The notes below the pieces were generated by a model, which made no database searches, was not told the DNA's origin, and was given only the letters and a program-made list of their open reading frames with translations. A DNA stretch of 64,000 nucleotides. It comes from Tretioscincus oriximinensis (Eukaryota > Chordata > Lepidosauria > Squamata > Gymnophthalmidae). Positions 45,723 through 58,740 of this stretch are shown piece after piece (within the stretch, counting starts at the first letter, position 1; every line of letters begins with the position of its first letter). The position numbers and the translations under genes are program-made. The stretch lies in contig JAJVDF010000213.1 in NCBI GenBank assembly GCA_022410635.1, forward strand, positions 1,561,277 through 1,625,276. Direction: 5' to 3'.

Positions 45723-48700
45723 GACTTCCTCAAGCTATTTTGAATTTAATGCTGAGCGCTCACAAATTACATTCTCCTTCCTCAGTTTTGTTTACAAAAT
45801 CAATATGGGCAGAAGGAAAACACCACCAGAGAGTGACAACTCTTCTGCTGATTGACCCTTGTAAGGTGGGAGGGATGAGTTTATAGCAGTAGGAGATCAG
45901 TAGCAAATTCCACACTCACATTTTTTATTTTAAAAGCCACTTTATTGCTTGCTAAAACATTTGCAAATCAAATGGTTTTTGGCTGATTCCTCACCACATG
46001 GTTTGCCTCACCTATTTTTTATAAAACGTGTTTACAATCCATCCTCACTTACTTCAAAGTTTCCCCAAAGCCTCAGGCACATTGCTTAGCAATCTCGTCA
46101 CATTAAGAACCCCATAAGGCATTGCTGTGCTTGCCTTCCTACAATTCCCAACATTTTCTTAGAGCCAAAAGCCAACATCTTTTATATGTTGCTCCTAAGT
46201 CTCACATGATTTGCAGAGTTCACAGTGCTGAATGTCCCCATGAAGCTTGCTCTTGAATTTTACAAAATGCTTCTGTTGAATCGCACAAACTGCAGTGACT
46301 AGAAATTCCACGGGAACAGACCTTTGTAGCAAGTGGATTGCTGTACATGCATGACCTTATGGGATGGGCTGAATGTAATGTTGCTACCTACTCAATAGAA
46401 ATCATGTGTGGGGATTTGGCCTTTGTTTTGGAAAAAGGTGAACATTTGTAAATATCCAGCACTTTCTGCACAGTCTTGCACTGTTACCTTACAAGATATT
46501 TTAGTATGAAATTCACTGGGGAAAAACTAAAACCAGTAGTGGGCAGTGCTTCTATTTACTCGTTTTAAATCTTGCCACTTTTTTCTGTACAGGGTTCAGG
46601 CAAGAGTTACTGGCAATTCACCTCACATCGAAATGCTGAAATTAGTAAACAAAAAGTAACATAAGTAATAATTAGTGAATGATTATAGTCAAAATGCAGT
46701 ATACTTTGGGGGCTGGAAGAGTCTTGCCTCCTACATTTAGTGCAGCTAATGGCATCTACCTAAGCAGAGAGTAGCAAAGTTGTACTCTATTTCTTCTCCT
46801 AATTTCTAAAACCCACTAATACACACACACAAAAGCAGAAGAAATGCCCAAGTTGAGTGGATTAATTGCACACTATCTTTTTTGCTACTTCTTACCTCCC
46901 CACACAAGCCAGGGCTGAATTGTAACTGTCTGCATTAGGGAAAGCAGACGAATTTAAAGATGTAGCATGGTGGATATAATGCGGAAAACGTACTTGGCAT
47001 AACTGCAGCCATATTAAGGGTATAAGATTGTTAGAAACTGTGTACAGTAGAATGACCATGCAAAGAATGTGTGCTCATTAATGTTTAATTGTTTTGGTTA
47101 CAAACTTGGGAAGAAAAAGGGAGTTAATGTGGACATGCAGAGATGCTTCTCGAAACCTTGAGAATGACGAGATAAGAGTGTACTAGTAACTTTAAGAAAC
47201 ATCGAGTTGGCAGTTTGCCTTATCTTGAACCTGGAGCCAAGGATTGCAGAAGCACTAAGTATTTGATTGACAACAGCTGGAAAAGGAGGGATGATAGAAG
47301 GAAGAAGTATTGAAAAGCCCATGTTGAAGAGCAATATTTACTCATTCTATTCTTTACTATTGATCTTGCTTTTACTACTATTTGCTATGCTCCTGGTTAC
47401 AGTGTTTGTGGTTTCAAACCTTTGATGTAACCAATTTTTTATTTCATGTCTACTAATATGTATGCTTTGATGATCCTACTGAATGGATTAGCTGCAGTTT
47501 GTCTTATTACTTCTTTTGCTTTGCTTTTACTTTTATGAACTGTAATGCAAGAAGCCGTTCTTTTAGAACTGTTACAAACTGCTGAATTTTTATTTGCTTT
47601 GCTACATAAATTTCTATTTTTGTAATCCTGGTTTGGATTATTTTGGAGACGCGCTACTGAATTTTGAGGGTCCACATGCAAATGGGAAGATCTTAGAGCT
47701 GAGGGCAAGTGCTTCTACCCTGACTTGAGGTCTATTCCATCACAGTGGGTGAAGAGTTGCATGCCAGTCTGAACGTGATACAGTTCCCTAAATGAGTTTG
47801 AACTAGTAAAATCATAAAACAAGAAACAAGAAGAGAAAACAGAACCACATGTGGCATTTAGAGTGGCCATAATCTGAGAATATAAAACCAATATATACAC
47901 CCCTCCACCAAAATGCTGTTGCAGAAAAGGTCACAGATTGTTGCCTTTTTCCCCTAGACAGCACTCTAAAGTCACCAATAGTCCAGAAAATCCACAGCAT
48001 ATGGCAACCTAATAACAATTCCACACTAAATGCCACACTGACATTATATATATTTTGACTATAAACAATGTCCTTCCCTTTGTTTTAATCAGTTCAATAG
48101 TACTGCACCTCAAAGTAAAGATTCATCTTTGAGGTATGTGGGAACTGAGTCCTTTAGTGCCAAATACCTCAATCTTATTGAAATTCAACATACATTGAGC
48201 ATTGGAACAATGCACTTTCTCCCAGTCATGTCACACCAAAAGATGAATCATGACATGAAATGTTAAGAAAATCAACCTTTACAGTCAGTTCAAAGGGATA
48301 TCAGTTGAGCATAGTGTGTCATAATGGCTGATCATGGAGCATACACTGAAGCTGGTGAAAACAGCTTTGTGTCAGTATCTGTATCATTGCTAGAACATTT
48401 TCTGCCAATGAATCCAGATGTGTGTTAAAACGAACAATGATTTGGTGCCATTTTGGAAATTTCAAACATATCGTTTGAATTTATAATACAATATTACTTT
48501 AAGGAGTCAATAATCGGTAATATTAATGCCATAGGGAACTCTACAAAGATGCTTAGTGATAATTTTCACTTTCAATGTCTGGCAAACACCTTCTGGAAAC
48601 AGCTTAGCTGGGACTACTGAAAGCCAGAAAGAAGAGCACAACAAACACAAAAAGATGTGGAGTAATGCTTACCTGGTTTCCTAGAATCTCTTACATCAAA

Positions 48701-49190
48701 GTAAGTCTGTGATTGTTCCTTGCATCTGGTTGGAGGCAGCAAGAAGAAGCAATCATGGAATCTTGTTTAGATTGTGCATTGCTTCTTAATGTCTGGAGAC
48801 AGTGTTTGTGGTGTTCTGATTTGCTATACCAATCAATCAGTAACTTTTTATTTCATGCATTAGAACAACCCATGAAATATTTATTTGTGCAAACCTATAT
48901 ACCATATACCCAAACAAAGCTTTATGTTATTGTTTCTATATTGGATCTGAGCAGCTTTGTAAAATATCCGTTTTTGCTTTTGCTTATGTTTCTGTTGTTG
49001 TTCACACAGGCATCAGAAATATTTTTTTAAGGACTGGATATAACACATCTAATAGTGTAGATGTTTTGCAACAAATCCTTAAAACTATTACTGAGCCTGT
49101 GCAAATAGGCCTTTATTCCTTTCCGGCACTGACTTTCAGAACTATTATTTATACGCATCAAATCTTATCCATTATTGTTTTTTTTTCAGT
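45723..49190. other. No gene seen over 3.4 kb
   Basis: The longest repeat-poor stretch of the window. A 6-dinucleotide AC run lies at about 46811. No coding exon or element was recognised. Being repeat-poor and upstream of SLIT3, it is a reasonable place to test for conserved non-coding elements. Confidence 0.45.
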
Positions 49191-49191
49191 A

Positions 49192-49239
49192 ATTATTATT
49201 ATTATTATGATTATGATTATGATTATGATTATGATTATG

Positions 49240-49284
<45 letters not shown>
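49192..49284. repeat. (ATT)n with internal (ATTATG)n block
   Basis: About 93 bases of ATT triplets are interrupted by six ATTATG hexamers (49205-49241). It abuts the A/T-rich end of a minus-strand L1 fragment. Confidence 0.95.
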
Positions 49285-49319
49285 TTGCAATATTCCAAAA
49301 CTCACATTCAACAAAAAAG

Positions 49320-49680
49320 TATTATAGGTGCAATATCATAAAAGAAAATAGTGCTACAATAATAATACAATTCCACCTTACAATGCGCAATCTTCCCGAC
49401 CCTCACCCTACCATCCCACCCCTCCACCACCTCATGATAACATTGTAATTGAAACCCTTACATAATTTGCAGTTGGGAAATAAGCTGTATAGTATGCATA
49501 ATAATGAGATTTTGTCTATTTACATCAAATTGAATTAGGCTTTTCCAATTGTTCAGCCAGGTGTGATTTGTAGTTATACCTTGTAAATACATCCTTTTTT
49601 CCCGAATCGCCTCTTGTAACAAAAATTCTCCTAAATATCGTACCAAAGATTTACAGACCATTGTGTTTATCCATTATTGG
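49320..49680 (-). mobile_element. L1 LINE 3' end with ORF2 C-terminus
   Basis: The minus strand gives VRYLGEFLLQEAIREKRMYL and TWLNNWKSLIQF, paralleling YLEEIMMHDVVRERRLNLMN and MQKWKGIYEKV in the 35.6 kb copy. The 3' UTR contains a reversed purine tract (CCATCCCACCCCTCCACC at 49411-49428). Confidence 0.7.
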
Positions 49681-49734
49681 TAACTGGATTAATTTTACCT
49701 GCTGGACGTGCCCCTTTACTGCCTTTTTGGGGGT

Positions 49735-49890
49735 ATGCAGAGCCCTTATACACAATCACACACTCTCACACACACACTGTGACTAGCTCAAGGTCACCCA
49801 ACTGGCTTCACAAAAGAGTACAGAACTGAATGGGGAAATTAGCATATAAGAGTTCAACACGCTAAGCACAAGACCAGACTGACTTTTGAG
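49735..49890 (-). mobile_element. tRNA-derived SINE fragment
   Basis: On the minus strand: GTCTGGTCTTGTGCTTAGCG (head), then AGCCAGTTGGGTGACCTTGA and CTAGTCACAG. The B box is decayed. The end runs into a (CA)-rich stretch, so the tail type cannot be told. Confidence 0.7.
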
Positions 49891-51742
49891 AAAACAGTGA
49901 AGAGATGGGCATTGTGATGATGGGCACAAGTGCTGCATAACTCTGTCCCTACCCAACAGTAAAGCTAGTGGGGAATGAGAGCTATCAAAAAGTCCATGGA
50001 GAGGACAAGGATGAGTGTATTGTTTTTCCCTTAATCTGTGCTTTCACTCTTCTGTTCCTTCTTTCTTTTTAGATGTCGAACATGAGTTTGACACATCTCC
50101 ACTTTTAACTTTGTCTTCAAATAAGTATGCTAACCATGTTGACTCCCCATTCATAAAAGCCCCCTGAGTGCCTGTGGATTGCAGAATATCTGTGATTCAA
50201 AGTGAATGAAAAAGAATGGTGGTAACTGTAGTGCACAATTCAAGAAGCATATACAGCATCTTTATTTTGACGTCTTCTAAAATGATATCCATACTTGAAT
50301 GCAGTCTGTTAGCCAATGAAATATTAATTTGGTATGGACCAAACACAATCCTCCTGTTTGTTCAACTCTTCTAGGTAGTCATTGAAAAGCAAAGTAGTGA
50401 TTTTTTGAAGTCTGGCATTATCCTAGATGCTACATCAGATACTTGTCATGAGTTTTATGTTAACTCCAATGTTAAATAACTGCTTGTATTTAGATCCATC
50501 TTCTTTGGAGATGTGAAAGAGAAGTCACACTTTCATGAAGACAGGCAGATACACAAATATGTATCAGTTATATTAATTATATGTGCAACAAAGGACAGAT
50601 AAGGATAAGAGCCCCCAAACATACTTCCTTTGTATATTCAGAACATTTAAAACAATGGTTAAAGAGAAACAGATGAGTGTCTGTTCTAACTCCAGCTAGC
50701 AGTTTATTCAAGCAAGAGTAAATTCAAATCACTTCTAGAGGAACAAATATAGGAAGCCAGTTCATTATGCCTGTCTCTTAGAGATGAGAGAAATCTAAAT
50801 TCAATTCACCATTAAAACAGTCTGCAGCACTTTAGGTGGTCTTTTCTAATGTAAACATGCATTTGTCTGTGGCAAACACAAAAAAAAATATAAAACCTTG
50901 GACCAACTAGGGTTTGGATACTGCATATCTCCTGCTCACAAGTCTCTGCTCCACGAGTCTCACAATTATAATTATAAGAAGAACAGTATTTCAAATAAAG
51001 GTAACGTTTCTAAATGAAGCCTCTGTTTCCATAACTGAAAATGGACTAAATACTATTTTGTGACAGTAATGGACCAAATAGAATTTAGATATTCCAGTTC
51101 TTTCTGTCTATAAGTGATAAAGTACTGCTACTGTAATCTAGCCATAAGCAAGTCCCATTGGATTTAATGACAATTACCATCAATTAAATGTGAGTAAAAC
51201 CCAACTATATGTAATTATCAGGCTATACATGGGGGAGGGGGATGGAATTTAAACTTGGCACAACTAATTTACCGGGGGGGGGGGGGGGGGTTAGTCAGTT
51301 TCCTCAGTACAAATCAATCGCAGAAAATATGTCTTGATATTATCTTGACTTTTGAAGTCTGGAGAAAATAATCCACCACAGTAAACATAGTATTTCTCTC
51401 CAAATTTGAAGAGCCAAAGCAGCATTTGAATACATTTTCTTCCGTGGATTTGCATAGGAAAAATTGACGTTGAGTTAAGATAAATCCATTTCTTCCTGTA
51501 ATGTAATCCTGTAAATTGTGGTTAGCATTTAAAACAGAAAGGAAAAACAAGCAATCATTATTTCAAAAGGTTCAATTTTTCTTTCCCATGCCATTTGTGA
51601 GAATAAAAAGTGTAAGGAAGAGAGGCTATGTTGCCCATATGTGAGCCGTTAGAGGCAGAGTGGAACAAGGCTGTTCCTCTAAAACTTTTCAGCACCTATC
51701 AGAAAAACAAAGCAAAGCCATGGGAATTCTGTGTTGAGGTCC
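49891..51742. other. No gene seen; 17-base G run
   Basis: Anonymous flank. A 17-base G homopolymer lies at 51274-51290. No exon or element recognised. Confidence 0.5.
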
Positions 51743-51811
51743 TCATCACCATCACCATCACCATCACCATCATCATCATCATCANCAGCAGCAGCAGCAA
51801 CAGCAACAGCA
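51743..51811. repeat. (ATCACC)n(ATC)n(AGC)n compound microsatellite
   Basis: About 69 bases of CATCACC hexamers, then CAT triplets, then CAG/CAA triplets, with one N at 51785 within the switch. No coding context. Confidence 0.93.
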
Positions 51812-52204
51812 AAATAAGGCAAAACTAACTAAAATGTGCTTGCTCACTGCAAAAATATGGATTTTTTCGCTAATATAGATGATGCCTGATAACTGCTACC
51901 TGTTTTATTCCTTGTCCTTCAATTCCTTGATTACTTCTGCTCTCCAACTTTAAAATGGTTGGCAATGTAGACTAAAGGCCATTATGAAGTACTATAATGC
52001 AAAGGTATTTATGGATGTATGCAGGTAGTTGTCTAGGCAACGGTGCCATGAATGAAAGATGTTTTTAAAGTTGCTTATAAACATATACACAAATGTTTTC
52101 CAATTCAGGGAACAGCTCAGTCCTTGTTGTCTACAGGAGATGTTCTAGGCCCTATGTCCATGAGAGTTTAGAAGTGTTGGGAACAGCTACTGGACAATGT
52201 AGTA
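51812..52204. other. No gene seen
   Basis: Anonymous flank between a microsatellite and a CR1 fragment. Confidence 0.5.
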
Positions 52205-52535
52205 CTGGACAAGCCAGAGGGTCATCAGCCTGCAGAATTTATTTCTAGAAGAGGTGGTGGTAGCTAGTAGCCTGGATAACTTTAAGACAGGATTAGATAC
52301 ATTTATGGATACCAAGGGTATAAATAGCTATTAGGGTGGATCTTTTGAAATTGCTTCCAACATGGAGCAAGAGGCAGTACTAGTGAAATATCACTTGCAG
52401 AGAGTTGAGAATAGGCAAAGATTTTGCCTTCTTCTGTTCAGACTGCCAAGGTACAATTGGTGGGCCTCTGTGTGAGACAGAATGATGGACTGGATGGGCT
52501 TTGACCTGATTCATAGGGATCCTCTTATGACAGAT
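52205..52535 (+). mobile_element. CR1 LINE 3' end
   Basis: GCCAGAGGGTCATCAGCCTG matches the TQRVIGLW block, then GGTGGTGGTAGCTAGTAGCC and the FMDTKGI block in broken frames. The full 3' UTR (GGTGGGCCTCTGTGTGAGAC) follows, ending near CCTCTTATGAC. Confidence 0.88.
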
Positions 52536-53948
52536 GAACAGACCAAACAGGATCTGAAATTGGAAGTTCTTCGCACTTCTAAAGCCAAAATTAAGGCTTA
52601 GGAGGGGACACCAGTAAGGTGACTAGAGGCACAAAATTTGGAGTCACCCTGGTACTGTGACCCTTCAGCATGCTCCTACCAGTGACAATTTCTTTCAGGT
52701 AAGTGGGGGAAAGGAACATTTGTAAAAAGGCAGGGATAGAAATACGTGATGCATCACTGTAGACTATTTTGGAGAACCTTCAGTCTACAAAACAGCAAGA
52801 AATACCTGTATGTTTTTTGTTCTAGAAGTCAAATATGTGGTATACTTGGCTTGCTGAATATTTCAGTTTGTCGTGTGAAGTCATTATTTGTATAATTTGC
52901 AGTGAAAGGTCATGTGACATTATGTTCTTGCTGTTTAATTCCATAAGTGTAGTGCGACATTGCTTATGTTACAGAAAGAGAAACTAATGTGATTTAGTTA
53001 GTTGTTTTTCTCCAGTGTTCTTTTTCAATGAAGCAGGTTTCCCAAGGGGTTGTCAAATATTTACATAAAGCAAAACTGCAATCTGTTCAGAAACCTGACA
53101 TCTGTGTTTAAACCCAGAAGAATAATTATTTTGCTCACATCTGTAATAAACAAGTGAGTCCTCATTAATCTTACTTTCCTGCTATTTTGTGACATTGTTC
53201 ATCCCTTTATCAATTTTGAGAGCAGGATGGGTACCTCACACTGATCTCTGAGATAACATCCCCTCTACATGATCCGAGATCATGAAGGGGATCTATGAGA
53301 AAATTTGCCCATACCTGGGTACATCCATTTTTTCCAGAAGTGACATGATTTTGATGCCACTTCCGGCATTTAGTTCTGGGAAAAGCACTCCCAGAGTGAT
53401 GGCACTTCCTGTCCCACCCAGGAAGTGAGGACATAACCCAGGGCTGCTCCAGATTTTCAGGCTGTTTGTCTGACGTTTTGCTTCCGGGAGCTCTCATCAT
53501 TGCTCTTTACTTCATGTGGTTCCTTACTAATGGGGTACAGTTAACACCAGTCTGGAAGTTCATGATGACCTATTTCATACCCATTTTAGGTCATTGCTGT
53601 TTCTGTGCATTTTGTTACTGTTGGATTGCAGGTTTAGATTCATGGGTGGTCCAAAGGACCTTTTTAGCAATACAACAAAAGTTTTAAAACAGGTTAAAAA
53701 CGTATACAGAAGAATAGAAACTACAGAAAAAAACAACCCTAAACTTGGTAGAGCACAGCATAGGTGTAGCTAAACTCTCAAGGGTCCCAGGGCAGATAAA
53801 CAAAGTGGGGCCCTGGGAACCTGAAAATTTTAATTTAATTTAATTTATTTTTACAAGCGGCCCTGACCTCTGTAGCACAGGATATTCCTGTTTTCTCCAG
53901 GTAATTCAGACCATGTATTAGCACCAAATCCCCCCCCCTCTCTGTCTA
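52536..53948. other. No gene seen; possible unclassified repeat at 53.2-53.48 kb
   Basis: Mostly anonymous. The moderately GC-rich 53217-53480 segment has repeated CACTTCC/GGAAGTG words in both senses and looks like a decayed transposon, but no termini are clear. Confidence 0.4.
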
Positions 53949-53980
53949 CACACACACAAACACAAACACACACACACACT
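53949..53980. repeat. (CA)n microsatellite
   Basis: About 32 bases of CA dinucleotides with AAA interruptions. Confidence 0.93.
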
Positions 53981-54475
53981 GGTGCGTTTCCTGATTAAGT
54001 TGAAATTATACTTGAAGGAGGGAATGAGAAGTTTCCCTTGAAACTTTCTTTTCATTTGGCCAATCACAATGCAGCACTTTAGTATCACAGAAGTGATTCT
54101 GTTATTCCTTTTCCACTGTAGGCAGCATAGCACATCTAATTGCGATTACCACGGAAAGAGAATAGCTACAGGTAAAAAGGGGAGAGGGAGAGAAAAAGAA
54201 GGAAAGGTGCTACAGGGATGTACGAGCAAACAAGGAAGCAACCCAGGAATAAAAGGCAAGGCAGTGCAAAAATATCCAGCCCTGATTTCTGATGCATCTG
54301 TCTCTTCCTTTGATCTCTTCTACACTGATGCTCCTTCATTCTCCTAAGAAAAGGCTTTAACACTGGTTGAAATAATTGGAACAATAACTGCATGTCTCTG
54401 AAGGTTATGCAAACTTTGTAGTAATGTGTGGGGCTATACAGGTGCTGTCGTGGAATATACTGTCCAAGTGCAGAT

Positions 54476-54662
54476 ACATAAGAACATAAGAACATAAGAA
54501 CATAAGAACATAAGAAGAGCCATACTGGATCAGGCCACAGCCCATCCATTCCAGCATTCTGTGTCACACAGAGGCCCACCAGATGCACCTGGGCAGTCCA
54601 AACAGAGGAAAGCAAAATATGTTCCTGTTCATGACTCCCTGCAAATGGTATTAACCTTATTT
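54476..54662 (-). mobile_element. CR1 LINE terminus with octamer tail
   Basis: Starts with about five ATAAGAAC octamers, then GAGCCATACTGGATCAGGCC and the reversed GGCCCACCAGATGCACCTGG block. Very short: only tail and 3' UTR. Confidence 0.92.
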
Positions 54663-55934
54663 CAAGATACCTGGAATATTCCAGGCCACTAAGTACAAAA
54701 TGATCCATTGCCTCACGTTAAATGATTGAAGATATGAAACAATTAAGTGTGAAAAATATTCAAAAATATAAGATGCTACAAAGAGGGGAATAGTCTCTGG
54801 GAACCACTCCTATCCACTAACCGGCGGCAACGTTTCTTGTCTTGCACATTTCCCTAGGCAGAAATATTCCTGTTCTTATCCCCTGAACAGGTTGTATTTC
54901 TAGACTATGTCTGGCTGCCATTTCCACATTGTGATTGGATGGAAATACAGAAAGAATAGAATACAGCTTTTGCCCTTCCTGCTTGAATGTTTTCACAGCC
55001 TAGGAATAATTGTAGAATACATAAAAGCAGTTTACACAACATAAGTTGAAGAAAAGTTTAAGAATGGGATAGTGATTGAGGAATAGTGAAGCAATTACCA
55101 ATGTGAATAATCTATTTCTGCAAACTGCTTGGACTGTTCGCTAGTGCAAGTGCGTAAAAGCTCCACATGTGTGTCTAACGATGCTATGGCTATGTGCACA
55201 CGGTGTTTTTCTAGCTTGTTCATAGTGCAATCAGAACGTCTCGGGCACAAGTGCTAAGTGATTTTCAGTAGTCAACCTGCAATAAATGCCTTTTTCCCTG
55301 GAATAAACTATTGCTCAGATATTCAGGCATCGTTTCGGAGATCCCCGTATTCTCATGACGGTAAGCGTGTGCACAAATTAGATGCAAGATGATAAAACAA
55401 TTGAGAACACAGCACTTGTCAGGAAAAAATTTCTCAGACTGCACTGCAATGAGATCAATGAGCAATGTTATGGAACTGGGACATTGGTCACGGAATATAC
55501 ACGTTTGTTATGCATGGATTTGTGATTGCTATATTCCTGATTATAACACTGTAGCAGTTTTTAAGTCGTGGTGTGCGCCTGCCCTATGCAAAGGCATAAA
55601 TTAATGTACTTAAGTTTTTAATTTAACTTAAACAAGTCATACTCTAAACGTCACTATTTGAAGGCTGCCTTGTTCACCACACATTTTATTTGCTTCGTTC
55701 ATCCTGAACAGTAACTTTCATATTTGTTGGAAGAAACTTCATAGAGTACCATCATAGGCTGCATCCACATGACAAATTTCTGCAGCTATCGTAGTAACAT
55801 CAATGTGTATCTACTGCACATGTTCATGCAGTTTCAGCAATCCACCCCCTACAAACTTCCATTGTCCCAGGATCTCTTGTAGTTCAGGTTTTTCTGACAT
55901 CATTGCAGAGTCTTCCGGAAATATGCTATTATAT
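54663..55934. other. No gene seen
   Basis: Anonymous flank. At 55755-55775 a GGCTGCATCCACATGACAAA motif resembles a transposon end, and a similar reversed motif sits at 58947-58962, but they do not define one element. Confidence 0.45.
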
Positions 55935-58740
55935 ATCTATTTATTTATTTGCATTCATACCCCGTCCCATACCCAAAGGTCTCGGGGTGGCAACAACAAT
56001 AAAAGTGCAAAATCTACATTTTAAAACAGTAACAATCAGTATCTGAAAGTGGGGAGAAAAACAGCATTTCTTCCACCAAGTTGAAGAGGTGTGTATTTAA
56101 AGACCTTCTAAAAGAATACAACGATGATGACAGACACACCTCAAGGGGGAAACTATTCCAAAGACTGGGGGCAACCACTGAAAAGGCCCTAGCCCAGGTT
56201 CCCACTCCACTGTCTGTTGAAAGGGATGGTACAATCAGGAGGGCCTCCCCTGCAGATCTTAAGGCACGGGCAGGTTGTTATGGGAGAAGGTATTTGGGGC
56301 CCAAGTCATTTAGGGCTTTGTAAGTTAAAGTCAACACCTTGAATTGGGCTCGGTAGTGGATTGGCAGCCAGTGCAGCTCTTTCAAGACCGGCATGATGTG
56401 TGTCTAGCCAGCAGTCTAGCTGCTGCGTTCTGCACCAACTGCAGCTTCTGAACCATTTTGAAGGGCAGCCCCATATAGAGCGCATTACAATAGTCCAATC
56501 TGGAAGTTACCAGAACATGGATTACTGTGGCTAGATCATCCCAGTTCAGAAGTGACCATAACTGGTGAACCAGACATAACTGGAAGTAGGCATTCCTGGC
56601 CACTGCCTCCACTTGGCTTTCAAGTGTCAGTGCATGTCCAGGAGCACCCCCAGATTTCACGCCTGTCCCTCATAAGGCAATTCTACCCCAACAAGGACAG
56701 GGTTCCTCCCCACTTCACGAACTTGGGATGCTCCAACACACAGCACCTCCATCTTGTCCGGATTCAGCTTCAATTTATTGGGCCCCATCCAGCCTATCAC
56801 TGGCTCCAGTCACCTGTCAAGCACTTTAACCACCTCTCCTGATTCAGATGGAACACAGAGATAGAGCTGAGTATCATCTGCGTATTGATGACACTTTACT
56901 CCAAAACTTCTGATGACCTGTCCCAGCGACTTCATATAGATGTTGAACAGCATGGGGGAGAGGATTGAACCCTGAGGAACCCCACAAGTGAGCTCCTAGA
57001 GTGTTGAGCAAGACTTCCACACATCACTCTCTGGAAGCAGCCTTAGAGATAGGAGCGGAACCACTGCAATGCACTGCCATCAACTCCTAAATTCCGTAAT
57101 CTCTCCAGAAGGATACCATGGTCTATGGTATCAAAAGTCACTGAGAGGTACAGGAGAACCAACAGGGTCGAATTGCCAACATCCCTCTCCCAGAGCAGGT
57201 CATCAACCAGGGCGACCAAGATGGTTTCCATGCCATGACCAGGCCTGAAGCCAGATTAAAATAGGTCTAGATAAGCAATTTCTTCCAAGCCTGTTTGCAG
57301 CTGAACAGCCATGGCACTCTCTAGAAGGTTCCCTGGTTGCCCAGGAACGATATGCTGACCACCGGATCCAGGGAAGGCTTCTTAAGGAGAGGACGCACTA
57401 CCAGCGGAACCACCGCATCCCTTAAAGAAGTGTTCACCACTCCCTGGACCCACCAGGTTGTACCCTGCCAACTGGCAAGTGCCAGTTTGGTGTAGTGGTT
57501 AGAGTGTTGGACTCGTACCTGGTAGTCTCCCAGTTTGATTCCCACTCCTCCACGAAAGCCAGCTGGGCGACCTTGGGCCAGTCACAGTTCTTTGAACTCT
57601 CTAAGCCCCACCTACTCCACAGGGTGTCTGTTGTGGAGAAAGCAACAAAAGCTATGTGCACCATCCTATGGTTGGCTGCCCTGAGATCTCTGGGTATAGG
57701 GCGGGATACAAGTACAAATAAATAAATAAATTTATGAGCCAGGATAGGCAAGGATCCAGAGAGCACAACGTTGGCCAAACTCCAGCAAGCAGCTTGTCCA
57801 TATCATCAGGCCTCAATAATTGAGATTGATCCAAGATAACTGTACCAGACAGTTCTCTGGACACTTCTTCTGGGCTATTCACAAGTGTGTCAATCCCCCA
57901 CAAATCTGAGCGACTTTGCCCTCAAAGTGCCTTGCAAATTTGTCACAGAAGATATTGGATGGCCTTTGTGCTTGCTCTCCTGGGTTAGATCTTATCAGGC
58001 ATTTACCACTCGAAAGAGCTCTGCTCGACGGCTACTTGAGAATGCAATGGTAGCAGAGGAATAATTCCTTTTCACTGCCACCATTGCCACCTGGTAGGCA
58101 TGATATTGTGCTCTAGTCTGTGTTCAGTCAGATTCTTGCAGGGATTTGCACCACTTGCACTCTAGACGTTGGCCTTCCTATTTCATCACCCTTAACTTCC
58201 TAGAATACCAGAATGCTCTATGGGCTTCACAGATATGCCGAGGGCACTTGGGAGCGATCGTGTCAATAGCCCTGGTCATCTCCTGATTCCAAAGGAAGAC
58301 CAGAGCTTTGACAGAGCGCCATCCATGCTAACCAGGAAATCCCCCAAAGTGTTCAGCAATCGCCTGGATTCGATAAGCCTCTGGGGCGGACCATCCTTGC
58401 AGGAAGGAGTCATCACTGTAAATCCAAACCTCAGCAGAGAATGATCCGTCCATGACAACGGGCTTACCGCCAGCTCTCCTATCAATGGATCCTCACCAGT
58501 TCGCTATGTGGAAAAAACAGATCAAGAGTATGTCCTGCTCTAACATATTGAGATAGTCCCATGGTTGTCATGAAGGACTGAGCAGGACCAGTGAGGATAT
58601 CCTCTGCATGGATGTTGAGCTCTCCCAATACCACAGTGCTAGGGACCTCCAACACAACATTCAGCTAGGGATTATGCTTCTGTGTGGCACTGATGGTAGT
58701 GGGACTTTGCACACACAGCAAGAAGTCCAGTGAGATTTCC
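55935..58740 (-). mobile_element. L2-type LINE, 2.8 kb, endonuclease and RT remnants
   Basis: The longest retroelement here, read right to left. At 57.8-58.7 kb a broken endonuclease/ORF2 N-terminal part carries a long run of short frames. At 57.0-57.25 kb is reverse transcriptase (ETILVALVDDLLWERDVGNS, FDTIDHGILLERLRNLGVDG). At 56.4-56.66 kb is the later part (VTSRLDYCNALYMGLPFKMV, LQLVQNAAARLLA). At 56.0-56.2 kb is the C-terminus (APSLWNSFPLEVCLSSS, FRRSLNTHLFNLVEEML). The 3' tail CGAGACCTTTGGGTATGGGA ends in AAATAAATA. Frameshifts and stops make it dead. The catalytic FADD-type box lies in the damaged part and is not seen. It is interrupted by a SINE at 57481. Confidence 0.88.
57481..57733 (+). 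mobile_element. tRNA-derived SINE with L2-type tail, nested in L2
   Basis: The head is GCCAGTTTGGTGTAGTGGTT, with a B-box-like CAGTTTGATTCCC at 57532. The body is CCAGCTGGGCGACCTTGGGC, with CCCCACCTACTCCACAGG and GAAAGCAACAAAAGC. The tail is GGCTGCCCTGAGATCTCTGG, then GTATAGGGCGGGATACAAGT, then (AAAT)n. The tail equals the local L2 terminus, while head and body are those of reptile tRNA SINEs. Inserted opposite in sense to the host L2. Confidence 0.93.
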
